Origin: Calliopsis andreniformis
Lineage: Eukaryota > Arthropoda > Insecta > Hymenoptera > Andrenidae
Length of the DNA stretch: 64,000 nt
Assembly (NCBI RefSeq): GCF_051401765.1
Contig: NW_027480450.1
Location: 1,178,001 to 1,242,000 of the forward strand
Direction of reading: 5' to 3'
Below the pieces are notes generated by a model. It was not told the DNA's origin, made no database searches, and saw only the letters and a list, made by a program, of their open reading frames with translations. Made by a program: the position numbers and the translations under genes. Below are positions 25,801-38,065 of the stretch, piece after piece. Position 1 is the stretch's first letter, and every line of letters starts with the position of its first letter.

Positions 25801-26868
25801 AAGCGTCAATCCTCAATCCTCAATTCTCAATCCTCAATCCTCAGTCCTCAGACCTCAAACATCAATACTCAACCCTCAGTCCTCGTCCTCAATACACAAC
25901 ACACAATCCTCAATCCTCAATCCTCAATCCTCAATCCTCAATCTTCAATCCTCAATACTCAATCTTCAATCCTCAATCCTCAATTCTCAATCCTCAATCC
26001 TCAGTCCTCAGACCTCAAACATCAATACTCAACCCTCAGTCCTCGTCCTCAATCCACAACCCTCAATCCTAAAACCTCAATCTTCAATCCTCAGGCATCA
26101 ATGCTCAATCCTCAATCGTCAATCCTCAATCCTCAATCTTCAATCCTCAATACTCAATCTTCAATCCTCAATCCTCAGTCCTCAATCCTCAATCTTCAAT
26201 CCTCAGTCCCTAATCCTCAATCTTCAATCCTCAATAATCAATCCTCAATCCTCAATCCTCAATCCTCAACCTTCAATACCCAATCGTCACTCCTCAGTCC
26301 TCAATCCTCAATGCTCAATCCTCCATCCTCAATCTTCAATCCTCAATACTCAATCTTCAATCCTCAATCCTCAATTCTCAATCCTCAATACTTAATCCTC
26401 AATCGTCAATCCTCAATCCCCAATCCTCAATCTTCAATCCTCAATCCTCAGACCTCAATCCTCAACCCTCAACCTTCAATCCTCAATACTCAATCTTCAA
26501 TACTCAATCCTCAATCCTCAATCCTCAATCCTCAATCCTCAACCCTCAAACCTCAATCCTCAATCCTCAATCCTCAATCTTCAATCCTCAATACTCAATC
26601 TTCAACCCTCAATCCTCAATCCTCAATCCTCAATCCTCATTCTTCAATCCTCAATACCCAATCCTCAATCTTCAATCCTCAATCCTCAATCCTCAATCCT
26701 GAATCCTCAATCGTCAGCACTGATTCCTCAACAATCAGTTGTCAATCCTCAGACCTCAATAGAATATCCTCAGTTCACAGTTTTCAATACTCAATACTCA
26801 ATCTGCAATCTTCAAATCTCTATCCACAAACATCAATTCTCATCACTCAACCCTCAACGCTTAGTCCC
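25801..26868. repeat. Mosaic heptamer repeats
   Basis: The part from about 26,010 to 26,440 is similar to 33,820-34,240, including a GGCATCAATGC word. The part around 26,460-26,860 resembles 16,575-16,990 more loosely. A landmark with a CCTCAGTTCAC variant lies at 26,761. Confidence 0.72.
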
Positions 26869-27560
26869 CAATCCTCATTCTTCAATCCTCAATCCTCAAC
26901 CCTCAATCGTCAATATTCAATACTCAATCGTCAATCCGGAGTCCTCAATCCTCAATCCTCAATCCTCGTTCCTCAAACCTCAATCCTAAACCCTCAGTCC
27001 TCATCCTCAACTCTAAATTCTCAATCCTCAATCCTCAATCCTCAACCTTCAATCCTCAATGACCAATCTCCAATCTTAGATCCTCAATCCCCAAACCTCA
27101 ATCCTTAATCCTCAATCTTCAACCCTCAATCCCCAGTCCTCAATCTTCTATCCTCAATGCTCAATCCAAAATCCTCAATGCTCAATCCTCAATCTTCAAT
27201 CCTCAATTCTCAATCCTCAATCTTCAATCCTCAATACTCAATCCTCATTCCTCAATCCTCAATCCTCATTCTTCAATTCTCAATACCCAATCCACAATCT
27301 TCAATCCTCAATCCTCAATCCTCAATTCTCAATCCTCAATCCTGAACCCTCAGACCGCAAACATTAATACTCAAACCTCAGTCCTCGTCCTCAGTCCACA
27401 ACCCTCAATACTCAATCCTCAATCTTCAAGTATCAATATTCAATATTCAATCCTCAATCCTCAATCCTCAATCCTCAATCCTCAATCCTCAATCCTCAAT
27501 GTTCAATCCTCAATACCCAATCCTCAATCTTCAATCCTCAATCCTCAATCCTCAATCATC
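26869..27560. repeat. 1.39 kb spaced duplicate, left copy
   Basis: This matches 28,254-28,960 at an offset of 1,391 before position 27,157 and 1,412 after it. The 21-base change is one extra copy of a three-heptamer word in the right copy. The GTCAATCCGGAGTCC word near 26,940 is shared only by these two stretches among those I compared. Confidence 0.83.
27155..27175. repeat. 21-base word with CCAAAATCC, single copy
   Basis: This three-heptamer word (CAATGCT, CAATCCA, AAATCCT) occurs once here. It occurs twice in tandem at 28,546-28,587 and 29,887-29,928. Confidence 0.82.
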
Positions 27561-28253
27561 AATCCTCAATCCTCAACCCTCAATCCTCGATCCTCAACCC
27601 TCAATCCTCAATCTTCAATCCTCAATACTCAATCTTCAACCCTCAATCCTCAATCCTCAATCCTTAATCCTCATTCTTCAATCCTCAATACCCAATCCTC
27701 CATCTTCAATCCTCAATCCTCAACCCTCAATCCTCGATCCTCAACCCTCAATCCTCAATCGTCAATCTTCAACCTTCAATCCTCAATACTCAATCTTCAA
27801 TCGTCAATCCTCAATACTCAATCTTCAATCCTCAATCCTCAACCCTCAATCCTCGATCCTCAACCCTCAATCCTCAATCTTCAATCCTCAATACTCAATC
27901 TTCAACCCTCAATCCTCAATCCTCAATCCTTAATCCTCATTCTTCAATCCTCAATACCCAATCCTCTATCTTCAATCCTCAATCCTCAATCCTCAATCCT
28001 CAATCCTCAATCTTCCATCCTCAATCCTCAATCCTCAATCCTCAATCCTCAATCCTCAGTCCTCAAACTTCAATCCAGAATCCTCAATCCTGAATCCTCA
28101 ATCTTCAGCCCTGAGTCCTCAACAATCAGTTGTCAATCCTCAGTCACCAACAGAATATCCTCAGTTCACAGTTTTCAATACTCAATACTCAATCTGCAAT
28201 CATCAAATCTCTATCCACAAACATCAATTCTCATCACTCAACCCTCAACGCTC
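27561..28253. repeat. Heptamer repeats between the 1.39 kb duplicates
   Basis: This stretch repeats short groups of CTTCAAT, ACTCAAT and CCTCAAC units several times (for example 27,590-27,720 and 27,840-27,960). It carries an ACAGAATAT landmark at 28,152. No long distant partner was identified apart from the landmark block. Confidence 0.72.
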
Positions 28254-28960
28254 AGTCCCCAATCCTCATTCTTCAATCCTCAATCCTCAACCCTCAATCG
28301 TCAATATTCAATACTCAATCGTCAATCCGGAGTCCTCAATCCTCAATCCTCAATCCTCGTTCCTCAAACCTCAATCCTAAACCCTCAGTCCTCATCCTCA
28401 ATTCTAAATTCTCAATCCTCAATCCTCAATCCTCAACCTTCAATCCTCAATGACCAATCTCCAATCTTAGATCCTCAATCCCCAATCCTCAATCCTTAAT
28501 CCCCAATCTTCAACCCTCAATCCCCAGTCCTCAATCTTCTATCCTCAATGCTCAATCCAAAATCCTCAATGCTCAATCCAAAATCCTCAATGCTCAATCC
28601 TCAATCTTCAATCCTCAATTCTCAATCCTCAATCTTCAATCCTCAATACTCAATCCTCATTCCTCAATCCTCAATCCTCATTCTTCAATTCTCAATACCC
28701 AATCCACAATCTTCAATCCTCAATCCTCAATCCTCAATTCTCAATCCTCAATCCTGAACCCTCAGACCGCAAACATTAATACTCAAACCTCAGTCCTCGT
28801 CCTCTGTCCACAACCCTCAATACTCAATCCTCAATCTTCAAGTATCAATATTCAATATTCAATCCTCAATCCTCAATCCTCAATCCTCAATCCTCAATCC
28901 TCAATCCTCAATGTTCAATCCTCAATACCCAATCCTCAATCTTCAATCCTCAATCCTCAA
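28254..28960. repeat. 1.39 kb spaced duplicate, right copy
   Basis: This is the partner of 26,869-27,560. It has two copies of the 21-base CCAAAATCC-containing word at 28,546-28,587 where the left copy has one. The rest is collinear, with few substitutions (for example CTCTGTCC for CTCAGTCC near 28,803). Confidence 0.83.
28546..28587. repeat. 21-base word in two tandem copies
   Basis: The three-heptamer CCAAAATCC-containing word is doubled here. This accounts exactly for the offset change from 1,391 to 1,412 between the flanking duplicates. Confidence 0.84.
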
Positions 28961-29886
28961 TCCTCAATCATCAATCCTCAATCCTCAATCCTCAATCCTC
29001 AATCCTTAATCCTCAATCCTGAATCCTCAATCATCAATCCTCAATACTCAATCTTCAATCCTCAATCCTCAGTCCTCTATCCACAATTCTCAATCCTCAA
29101 TCCTCAATTATCAGACCTCTAACATCAATACTCAACCCTCAGTCCTCGTCCTCAACCCACAGCCCTCAATACTCAATCCTCAATCTTCAATCATCAATAT
29201 CCAACCTTCAATCCTCAATCCTCAATCCTCAATCCTCAATGTTCAATCCTCAATACCCAATCCTCAATCTTCCTTCCTCAATCCTTAATCCTCAATCCTC
29301 AATCCTCAATCCTCAGTCCTCAAACTTCAATCCAGAATCCTCAATCCTGAATCCTCAATCTTCAGCCCTGACTCCTCAACAATCAGTTGTCAATCCTCAG
29401 TCACCAACAGAATATCCTCAATTCACAGTTTTCAATACTCAATACTCAATCTGCAATCCTCAAATCTCTATCCACAAACATCAGGTCTCATCACTCAACC
29501 CTCAACGCTCAGTCCCCAATCCTCAATCTTCAATCCTCAATACTCAATCCTCAATCGTCAATCTTCAATCTTCAATCCTCAATACTCAATCTTCAATCCT
29601 CAATCCTCAATCCTCAATCATCAATCCTCAATCCTCCATCGTCATCCTTCAATCCTCAATACTCAATCTTCAACCCTCAATCCTCAATCCTCAATCCTCA
29701 ATCCTCATTCTTCAATCCTCAATACCCAATCCTCAATCTTCAATCCTCAATCCTCAATCCTCAATTCTCAACCCTCAACCCTCAGTCCTCAGTCCTTAAA
29801 CCTCAATCCTCAGCCATCAGCCCTCATCCTCAATCCTTAATCCTCAATCTTCAACCCTCAATCCCCAGTCCTCAATCTTCTATCCT
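28961..29886. repeat. Segment also found at 40.9, 51.7, 58.0 and 61.0 kb
   Basis: From about 29,239 to 29,799 the sequence is collinear with 40,889-41,449 (offset 11,650) and 61,002-61,562. The region from about 28,911 is collinear with 51,687 onward and 57,997 onward. The ACAGAATAT landmark is at 29,409. A CATCAGGTCTC variant near 29,485 distinguishes this copy from the CATCAGTTCTC of the others. Confidence 0.82.
29409..29513. repeat. Landmark family E (CACCAACAGAATAT / CACCAGCAGAATAT)
   Basis: Fifteen phase-locked diverged heptamers run from AGAATAT to GCTCAGT, CCCCAAT. Copies begin at 28,152, 29,409, 30,953, 40,192, 41,059, 43,238, 52,200, 58,510, 60,305, 61,172 and 63,344. All lie in the right 36 kb of the window. 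The GCAGAATAT form marks 30,953, 40,192, 43,238, 60,305 and 63,344; the others have ACAGAATAT. Confidence 0.88.
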
Positions 29887-29928
29887 CAATGCTCAATCCA
29901 AAATCCTCAATGCTCAATCCAAAATCCT
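29887..29928. repeat. 21-base word in two tandem copies, second site
   Basis: This is the same doubled word as at 28,546-28,587, followed by the same consensus units. Confidence 0.83.
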
Positions 29929-30659
29929 CAATGCTCAATCCTCAATCTTCAATCCTCAATGTTCAATCCTCAATACCCAATCCTCAATCTTCAATCCTCA
30001 ATCCTCAATCCTCAATCCTCAATTCTCAATCCTCAATCCTCAATCCTCAATCCTTAATCCTCAATCCTCAATCCTCAAACATCAATCCTCAATACACAAT
30101 CTTCAATCCTCAATCCACAATCCTCAATCCTCAATTCTCAATCCTCAATCCTCAATCATCAGACCTCAAACCTCAATCCTCAACCCTCAGCCCTCATCCT
30201 CAATCCTCAATCATCAATCCTCAATCCTCAATCCTCAATCCTCAATCTTCAATCCTCAATTCTCAATCCTCAATCTTCAATCCTCAATACTCAATCCTCA
30301 ATCCTCAATCCTCAATCCTCATTCTTCAATTCTCAATACCCAAACCACAATCTTCAATCCTCAATCCTCAATCCTCAATGTTCAATCCTCAATACCCAAT
30401 CCTCAATCTTCAATCCTCAATTCTCAATCCTCAATCTTCAATCCTCAATACTCAATCCTCAATCCTCAATCCTCAATCCTCATCCTTCAATTCTCAATAC
30501 CCAATCTACAATCTTCAATCCTCAATCCTCAATCCTCAATTCTCAATCCTCAATCCTGAACCCTCATACCGCAAACATTAATACTCAAACCTCAGTCCTC
30601 GTCCTCAGTCCACAACCCTCAATACTCAATCCTCAATCTTCAAGCATCAATATTCAATA
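29887..30659. repeat. Heptamer repeats with tandem MFNPQYP-type words
   Basis: This begins with the doubled 21-base word. It then resembles 38,300-38,930 and the equivalent blocks in the 39-64 kb super-units, including repeated GTTCAATCC words. One block (30,391-30,590) reads TCATACCGC where the related copies read TCAGACCGC. It holds heptamer repeats only. Confidence 0.75.
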
Positions 30660-32450
30660 TTCAATCCTCAATCCTCAATCCTCAATCCTCAATCCTCAAT
30701 CCTCAATGTTGAATCCTCAATACCCAACCCTCAATCTTCAATCCTCAATCCTCAATCCTCAATCATCAATCCTCAATCCTCAATGTTCAATCCTCAATAC
30801 CCAATCCTCAATCTTCAATCCTCAATCCTCAATCCTCAATCGTCAATCCTCAATCCTCAACCCTCAATCCTCAATCCTTCATCCTCAATCCTGAATCCTC
30901 AATCTTCAGCCCTGAGTCCTCAACAGTCAGTTGTCAATCCTCAGTCACCAGCAGAATATCCTCAATTCACAGTTTTCAATACTCAATACTCAATCTGCAA
31001 TCCTCAAATCTCTATCCACAAACATCAATTCTCATCACTCAACCCTCAACGCTCAGTCCCCAATCCTCAATCTTCAATCCTCAATCCCCAATCCTCAATC
31101 GTCAATCTTCAATCTTCAATCCTCAATACTCAATCTTCAATCCTCAATCCTCAATCCCCAATCATCAGTCCTCAATCCTCGATCTTCAGTCTTCAATCCT
31201 CAATACTCAATCTTCAATCCTCAATCCTCAATCCTCAATCCTCAATCCTCATTCTTCAATCCTCAATACACAATCCTCAATCTTCAATCCTCAATCCTCA
31301 ATCCTCAATTCTCGATCCTCAACCCTCAGTCCTCAGTCCTTAAACCTCAATCCTCAGCCCTCAGCCCTCATCCTCAATGCTCAATCCTCAATCCTCAATC
31401 CTCAACCTTCAATCCTCAATACTCAATCTGCAATCCTCAAATCTCTATCCACAAACATCAATTAATTCTCATCACTCAACCCTCAACGCTCAGTCCCCAA
31501 TCCTTAATCGTCAATCCTCAATCCTCAATCCTCAATCGTCAGTCTTCAATCTTCAATCCTCAATACTCAATCTTCAATCCTCAGTCCCCAATCCTCAATC
31601 TTCAATCCTCAATTCTCAATCCTCAATACCCAATCCTCAATCCTCAATATTCAATATTCAATCCTCAATACTCAATCTTCAATCCTCAATCCTCAACCCT
31701 CAATCCCCGATCCTCAATCCTCAATCCTCAATCTTCAATCCTCAATACTCAATCTTCAATACTCAATCCTCAATCCTCAATACTCAATCCTCATTCTTCA
31801 GTCCTCAATACCCAGTCCACAATCTTCAATCCTCAGTCCTCAATCCTCAATTCTCAATCCTCAATCCTCAACCCTCAGACCGCAAACATTAATACTCAAA
31901 CCTCAGCCCTCGTCCTCAATCCACAACCCTCAATCCTCAATCCTTAGCCTTCAATCATCAATATTCAATCTTGAATCCTCAATCCTCAATACTCAATCCT
32001 CAATCCTCAATCCTCAATGTTCAATCCTCAATACCCAATCCTCAATCTTCAATCCTCAATCCTCAATCCTCAATCCTCAATCCTCAATCCTCAATCCTTA
32101 ATCCTCAATCCTCAATCCTCAATCATCAATCCTCAATACACAATCCTCAATGTTCAATCCCCAGTACCCAATCCTCAATCTTCAATCCACAATCCTCAAT
32201 CCTCAATTCTCAATCCTCAATCCTCAATCATCAGACCTCAAACCTCAATCCTCAACCCTCAGCCCTCATCCTCAATCCTCAATCTTCAACCCTCAATCCT
32301 CAATCCTCAATCCTCAATCTTCAATCCTCAATTCTCAATCCTCAATCTTCAATCCTCAATACTCAATCCTCAATCCTCAATCCTCAATCCTCGTTCCTCA
32401 ATCCTCAATCCTCAACCCTCAGTCCACATCCTCAATTCTCAATCCTCAAT
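30660..32450. repeat. 1.8 kb segment duplicated at 42.9-44.7 kb
   Basis: This is collinear with 42,945-44,740 at an offset of 12,285, rising by one heptamer to 12,292 near 32,100. Its left part is also collinear with 63,060-64,000. It contains the ACAGAATAT-class landmark at 30,953 and the TAAT insertion marker at 31,460. Confidence 0.87.
31460..31467. other. Four-base insertion marker AATTAATT
   Basis: CATCAATTAATTCTC replaces the usual CATCAATTCTC, a four-base insertion that breaks heptamer phase. It is shared with 43,745-43,752, 47,723-47,730, 54,040-54,047 and 63,851-63,858. Its presence in all five, and nowhere else noticed, marks one lineage of copies. Confidence 0.85.
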
Positions 32451-32764
32451 CCTCAATACTCAATCCTCAACCTACAATCCTCAATAGTCGATCTCCAATC
32501 CTAGATCCTCAATCCCCAATCCTCAATCCTTAATCCTCAAACTTCAACCCTCAATCCCCAGTCCTCAATCTTCAATCCTCAATGCTCAATCCAAAATCCT
32601 CAATCCTCAGTCCTCAATCCTCAATCCTCAATCCTCAAATCTCAATCCTCAACCGTCAGTCCTCGTCCTCAATCCTCAACCCTCAACACTCAGTCATCAA
32701 TACTCAATCATCTATCCTCAATCCTCAATCCTCAATCCTCAATCCTCAATCCTCAATTCTCAAT
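32451..32764. repeat. Junction repeats before the 3,570-base-spaced duplicate
   Basis: This stretch contains GATCTCCAATCC and CCAAAATCC words also seen at 6056-6170 and 36,190-36,310. It has more CCTCAAT units than the matching junction at 36,310-36,334. That is why the collinear match at offset 3,570 begins only near 32,765. Confidence 0.72.
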
Positions 32765-34495
32765 ATACAACTCACAACCCTCAACCATCAATCCTCAATA
32801 CTCAACCATCAATCCTGAATTCTCAATACTCAATAGAATATCCTGAATTCTCATGGTTCAATACACAATCCACAATATTCAATAGTCAAGTCTCAATCCT
32901 CAAACATCAATTCTTAACACTCAATCCTCAACACTCAGTCCTCTCTCTTCAATCCTGCATCCTCAATCCTCAATCCTCAACCGTCAAGACTCAATCCTCA
33001 ATCCTCAATAGAACATCCTCAATTCACAGTTTTCAACACTCAATCCCAAATCTTCAATCTTCAAATCTCAATCCACACACATCAACTCTCATCAATCAAC
33101 CCTCAACACTCAGTCCTCAATCTTCGATACTCAATCCTCAATACTCTATCTTCAATCCTCAATACTCAACCTTCAATCCGCAATCCTCAATTCTCAATCC
33201 ACAATCCTCAATCCTCAATCGTCAATCCTGAAGCTCCAATCCTCAATCTTCAGTCCTCAATCCTCAATCCTCAATCCTCAATCCTCCATCCTCAATACTC
33301 AAGCTTCAATCCTCAATCCTCAATCCTAAATTCTCACTCCTCAATCCTCAATCCTAAATCTTCAATCCTCAATAGTCAATCTTCAATCCTCAATCCTCAA
33401 TCCTCAATCCTCAATCCTCAATCTTCAATCCTCAATACTCAATCTTCAATCCTTAATCCTCAATCCTCAATCCTCAATCCTCAAACCTCAATCCTCAATC
33501 CTCAATCTTCAATCCTCAATACTCAATCTTCAATCCTCAATCCTCAATTCTCAATCCTCAATACTCAATCCTCAATCGTCAATCCTCAATCCCCAATCCT
33601 CAATCTTCAATCCTCAATACTCAATCTTCTATCCTCAATCCTCAATCCTCAATCCTCAATACTCAATCCTCAACCTTCGATCCTCAATACTCAATCTTCA
33701 ATCCTCAATCCTAAATTCTCAATCCTCAATCCTCATTCTTCAAACCTCAATACCCAATCCTCAATCTTCAATCCTCAATCCTCAGTCCTCAATTCTCAAT
33801 CCTCAATCCTCAGTCCTCAGACCTCAAACATCAATACTCAACCCTCAGTCCTCGTCCTCAATCCACAACCCTCAATCCTCAAACCTCAATCGTCAATCCT
33901 CAGGCATCAATGCTCAATCCTCAATCGTCAATCCTCAATCCTCAATCTTCAATCCTCAATACTCAATCTTCAATCCTCAATCCTCAGTCCTCAATCCTCA
34001 ATCTTCAATCCTCAGTCCCTAATCCTCAATCTTCAATCCTCAATAATCAATCCTCAATCCTCAATCCTCAATCCTCAACCTTCAATACCCAATCGTCACT
34101 CCTCAGTCCTCAATCCTCAATCCTCAATCCTCCATCCTCAATCATCAATCCTCAATACTCAATCTTCAATCCTCAATCCTCAATTCTCAATCCTCAATAC
34201 TTAATCCCCAATCGTCAATCCTCAATCCCCAATCCTCAATCTTCAATCCTCAATCCTCAATCCTCAATTCTCAATCCTCAATCCTCAATCATCAATCCTC
34301 AATCCTCAATCGTCATCCTTCAATCCTCAATACTCAATCTTCAACCCTCAATCCTCAATCCTCAATCCTCAATCCTCATTCTTCAATCCTCAATACCCAA
34401 TCCTCAATCTTCAATCCTCAATCCTCAATCCTCAATTCTCAACCCTCAACCCTCAGTCCTCAGTCCTTAAACCTCAATCCTCAGCCATCAGCCCT
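32765..34495. repeat. 1.73 kb segment, first of a pair spaced 3,570 bases
   Basis: This matches 36,335-38,065 at a constant offset of 3,570, an exact multiple of 7. Landmarks lie at 32,835 (CATGG class) and 33,010 (AGAACAT class), again 175 apart. The segment also recurs, with small differences, at about 44,820, 48,800 and 55,115. Confidence 0.88.
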
Positions 34496-36334
34496 CATCC
34501 TCAATCCTCAATCCTCAATCTTCAATCCTCAATCTTCAATCCTCAATACTCAATCTTCAATCCTCAATACTCAATTTTCAATCCCCGATCCTCAATCCTT
34601 AATCCTCAATCATCAGACCTCAAACATCAATACTCAACCCTCAGTCCTCGTCCTCAATCCACAGCCCTCAATACTCAATCCTCAATCTTCAATCCTCAAT
34701 CCTCAATCCTCAATCCTCAATCCTCAATGTTCAATCCTCAATACCCAATCCTCAATCTTCCATCCTCAATCCTCAATCCTCAACCCTCAATCCTCAGTCC
34801 TCAAACCTCAATCCTGAATCCTCAATCCTGTAACCTCAATCTTCAGCCCTGAGTCCTCAACAGTCAGTTGTCAATCCTCAGTCCTCAACAGAATATCCTC
34901 AATTCACAGCTTTCAATACTCAATACTCAGCCTGCAATCCTCAAATCTCTATCCACAAACATCAGTTCTCATCACTCAACCCTCAACGCTCGGTCCCCAA
35001 TCCTCAGTCTTCAATCCTCAATCCTCAATCCTCAATCGTCAATCTTCAATACTCAATCCTCAATACTCAATCCTCAATCCTCAATCCTCATTCTTCAATC
35101 CTCAATACCCAATCCACAATCTTCAATCCTCAGTCCTCAATCCTCAATTCTCAATCCTCAATCCTCGACCCTCAGACCGCAAGCATTAATACTCAAACCT
35201 CAGCCCTCGTCCTCAATCCACAACCCTCAATCCTCAATCCTTAATCTTCAATCATCAATATTCAATCTTCAATCCTCAATCCTCAATACTCAATCCTCAA
35301 TCCTCAATCCTCAATGTTCAATCCTCAATACCCAATCCTCAATCTTCAATCCTCAATCCTCAATCCTCAATCCTCAATCCTTAATCCTCAATCCTCAATC
35401 CTTAATCCTCAATTCTCAATCCTCAATCATCAATCCTCAATACACAATCTTCAATCCTCAATCCACAATCCTCAATCCTCAATTCTCAATCCTCAATCCT
35501 CAATCATCAGACCTCAAACCTCAATCCTCAACCCTCAGCCCTCATCCTCAATCCTCAATCATCAATCCTCAATCCTCAATCCTCAATCCTCAATCTTCAA
35601 TCCTCAATTCTCAATCCTCAATCTTCAATCCTCAATACTCAATCCTCAATCCTCAATCCTCAATCCTCAATCGTCAGTCTTCAATCTTCAATCCTCAATA
35701 CTCAACATTCAATATTCAATCCTCAATACTCAATCTTCAATCCTCAATCCTCAACCCTCAATCCTCGATCCTCAATCCTCAATCCTCAATCTTCAATCCT
35801 CAATACTCAATCTTCAATACTCAATCCTCAATCCTCAATACTCAATCCTCAATGTTCAATCCCCAGTACCCAATCCTCAATCTTCAATCCACAATCCTCA
35901 ATCCTCAATTCTCAATCCTCAATCCTCAATCATCAGACCTCAAACCTCAATCCTCAACCCTCAGCCCTCATCCTCAATCCTCAATCTTCAACCCTCAATC
36001 CTCAATCCTCAATCCTCAATCTTCAATCCTCAATTCTCAATCCTCAATCTTCAATCCTCACTACTCAATCCTCAATCCTCAATCCTCAATCCTCGTTCCT
36101 CAAACCTCAATCCTCAACCCTCAGTCCACATCCTCAATTCTCAATTCTCAATCCTCAATACTCAATCCTCAACCTACAATCCTCAATAGTCGATCTCCAA
36201 TCCTAGATCCTCAATCCCCAATCCTCAATCCTTAATCCTCAAACTTCAACCCTCAATCCCCAGTCCTCAATCTTCAATCCTCAATGCTCAATCCAAAATC
36301 CTCAATCCTCAGTCCTCAATCCTCAATTCTCAAT
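34496..36334. repeat. Segment related to the left part of the 6.3 kb units
   Basis: From about 34,500 to 35,650 it is collinear with 46,280-47,430 (offset 11,782) and 50,130-51,290. It has the landmark at 34,890, here with CACAGCTTTC instead of CACAGTTTTC. From about 35,680 it switches to the arrangement seen at 31,550-32,450. It is a mosaic of two units. Confidence 0.8.
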
Positions 36335-38065
36335 ATTCAACTCACAACCCTCAACCATCAATCCTCAATACTCAACCATCAATCCTGAATTCTCAATACT
36401 CAATAGAATATCCTGAATTCTCATGGTTCAATACACAATCCACAATATTCAATAGTCAAGTCTCAATCCTCAAACATCAATTCTTAACACTCAATCCTCA
36501 ACACTCAGTCCTCTCTCTTCAATCCTGCATCCTCAATCCTCAATCCTCAACCGTCAAGACTCAATCCTCAATCCTCAATAGAACATCCTCAATTCACAGT
36601 TTTCAACACTCAATCCCAAATCTTCAATCTTCAAATCTCAATCCACACACATCAACTCTCATCAATCAACCCTCAACACTCAGTCCTCAATCTTCGATCC
36701 TCAATCCTCAATCCTCTATCTTCAATCCTCAATACTCAACCTTCAATCCGCAATCCTCAATTCTCAATCCACAATCCTCAATCCTCAATCGTCAATCCTG
36801 AAGCTCCAATCCTCAATCTTCAGTCCTCAATCCTCAATCCTCAATCCTCAATCCTCCATCCTCAATACTCAAGCTTCAATCCTCAATCCTCAATCCTAAA
36901 TTCTCACTCCTCAATCCTCAATCCTCAATCTTCAATCCTCAATAGTCAATCTTCAATCCTCAAACCTCAATCCTCAATCCTCAATCCTCAATCTTCAATC
37001 CTCAATACTCAATCTTCAATCCTTAATCCTCAATCCTCAATCCTCAATCCTCAAACCTCAATCCTCAATCCTCAATCTTCAATCCTCAATACTCAATCTT
37101 CAATCCTCAATCCTCAATTCTCAATCCTCAATACTCAATCCTCAATCGTCAATCCTCAATCCCCAATCCTCAATCTTCAATCCTCAATACTCAATCTTCT
37201 ATCCTCAATCCTCAATCCTCAATCCTCAATACTCAATCCTCAACCTTCGATCCTCAATACTCAATCTTCAATCCTCAATCCTAAATTCTCAATCCTCAAT
37301 CCTCATTCTTCAATCCTCAATACCCAATCCTCAATCTTCAATCCTCAATCCTCAGTCCTCAATTCTCAATCCTCAATCCTCAGTCCTCAGACCTCAAACA
37401 TCAATACTCAACCCTCAGTCCTCGTCCTCAATCCACAACCCTCAATCCTCAAACCTCAATCGTCAATCCTCAGGCATCAATGCTCAATCCTCAATCGTCA
37501 ATCCTCAATCCTCAATCTTCAATCCTCAATACTCAATCTTCAATCCTCAATCCTCAGTCCTCAATCCTCAATCTTCAATCCTCAGTCCCTAATCCTCAAT
37601 CTTCAATCCTCAATAATCAATCCTCAATCCTCAATCCTCAATCCTCAACCTTCAATACCCAATCGTCACTCCTCAGTCCTCAATCCTCAATCCTCAATCC
37701 TCCATCCTCAATCATCAATCCTCAATACTCAATCTTCAATCCTCAATCTTCAATTCTCAATCCTCAATACTTAATCCCCAATCGTCAATCCTCAATCCGC
37801 AATCCTCAATCTTCAATCCTCAATCCTCAATCCTCAATTCTCAATCCTCAATCCTCAATCATCAATCCTCAATCCTCAATCGTCATCCTTCAATCCTCAA
37901 TACTCAATCTTCAACCCTCAATCCTCAATCCTCAATCCTCAATCCTCATTCTTCAATCCTCAATACCCAATCCTCAATGTTCAATCCTCAATCGTCAATC
38001 CTCAATTCTCAACCCTCAACCCTCAGTCCTCAGTCCTTAAACCTCAATCCTCAGCCATCAGCCCT
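36335..38065. repeat. 1.73 kb segment, second of the pair spaced 3,570 bases
   Basis: This is collinear with 32,765-34,495. Substitutions seen include CTTCAAT for CCTCAAT near 37,747 and CCGCAAT for CCCCAAT near 37,797. Landmarks lie at 36,405 and 36,580. Confidence 0.88.

Noticed and set aside
25138..27108. Open frame of 656 codons on +, the longest in the window
   Set aside because: It is made only of ILNPQSS-type heptapeptide repeats forced by the DNA heptamer. Another frame over 25,526-26,395 encodes the same style of peptide. There is no distinct domain, signal peptide or codon bias.
29387..30559. Open frame of 390 codons, with shorter overlapping frames on the same strand
   Set aside because: Overlapping frames give the same peptide pattern, as expected from a 7-base repeat without stops. 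It starts at a TTG inside a landmark word, with no gene-like context.
34868..36235. Open frame of 455 codons beginning at a family F landmark
   Set aside because: Equivalent starts appear wherever that landmark recurs, for example 39,164, 41,847, 46,650, 50,502, 52,967, 56,812, 59,277 and 61,960. This shows a shared repeat word and not a conserved gene.
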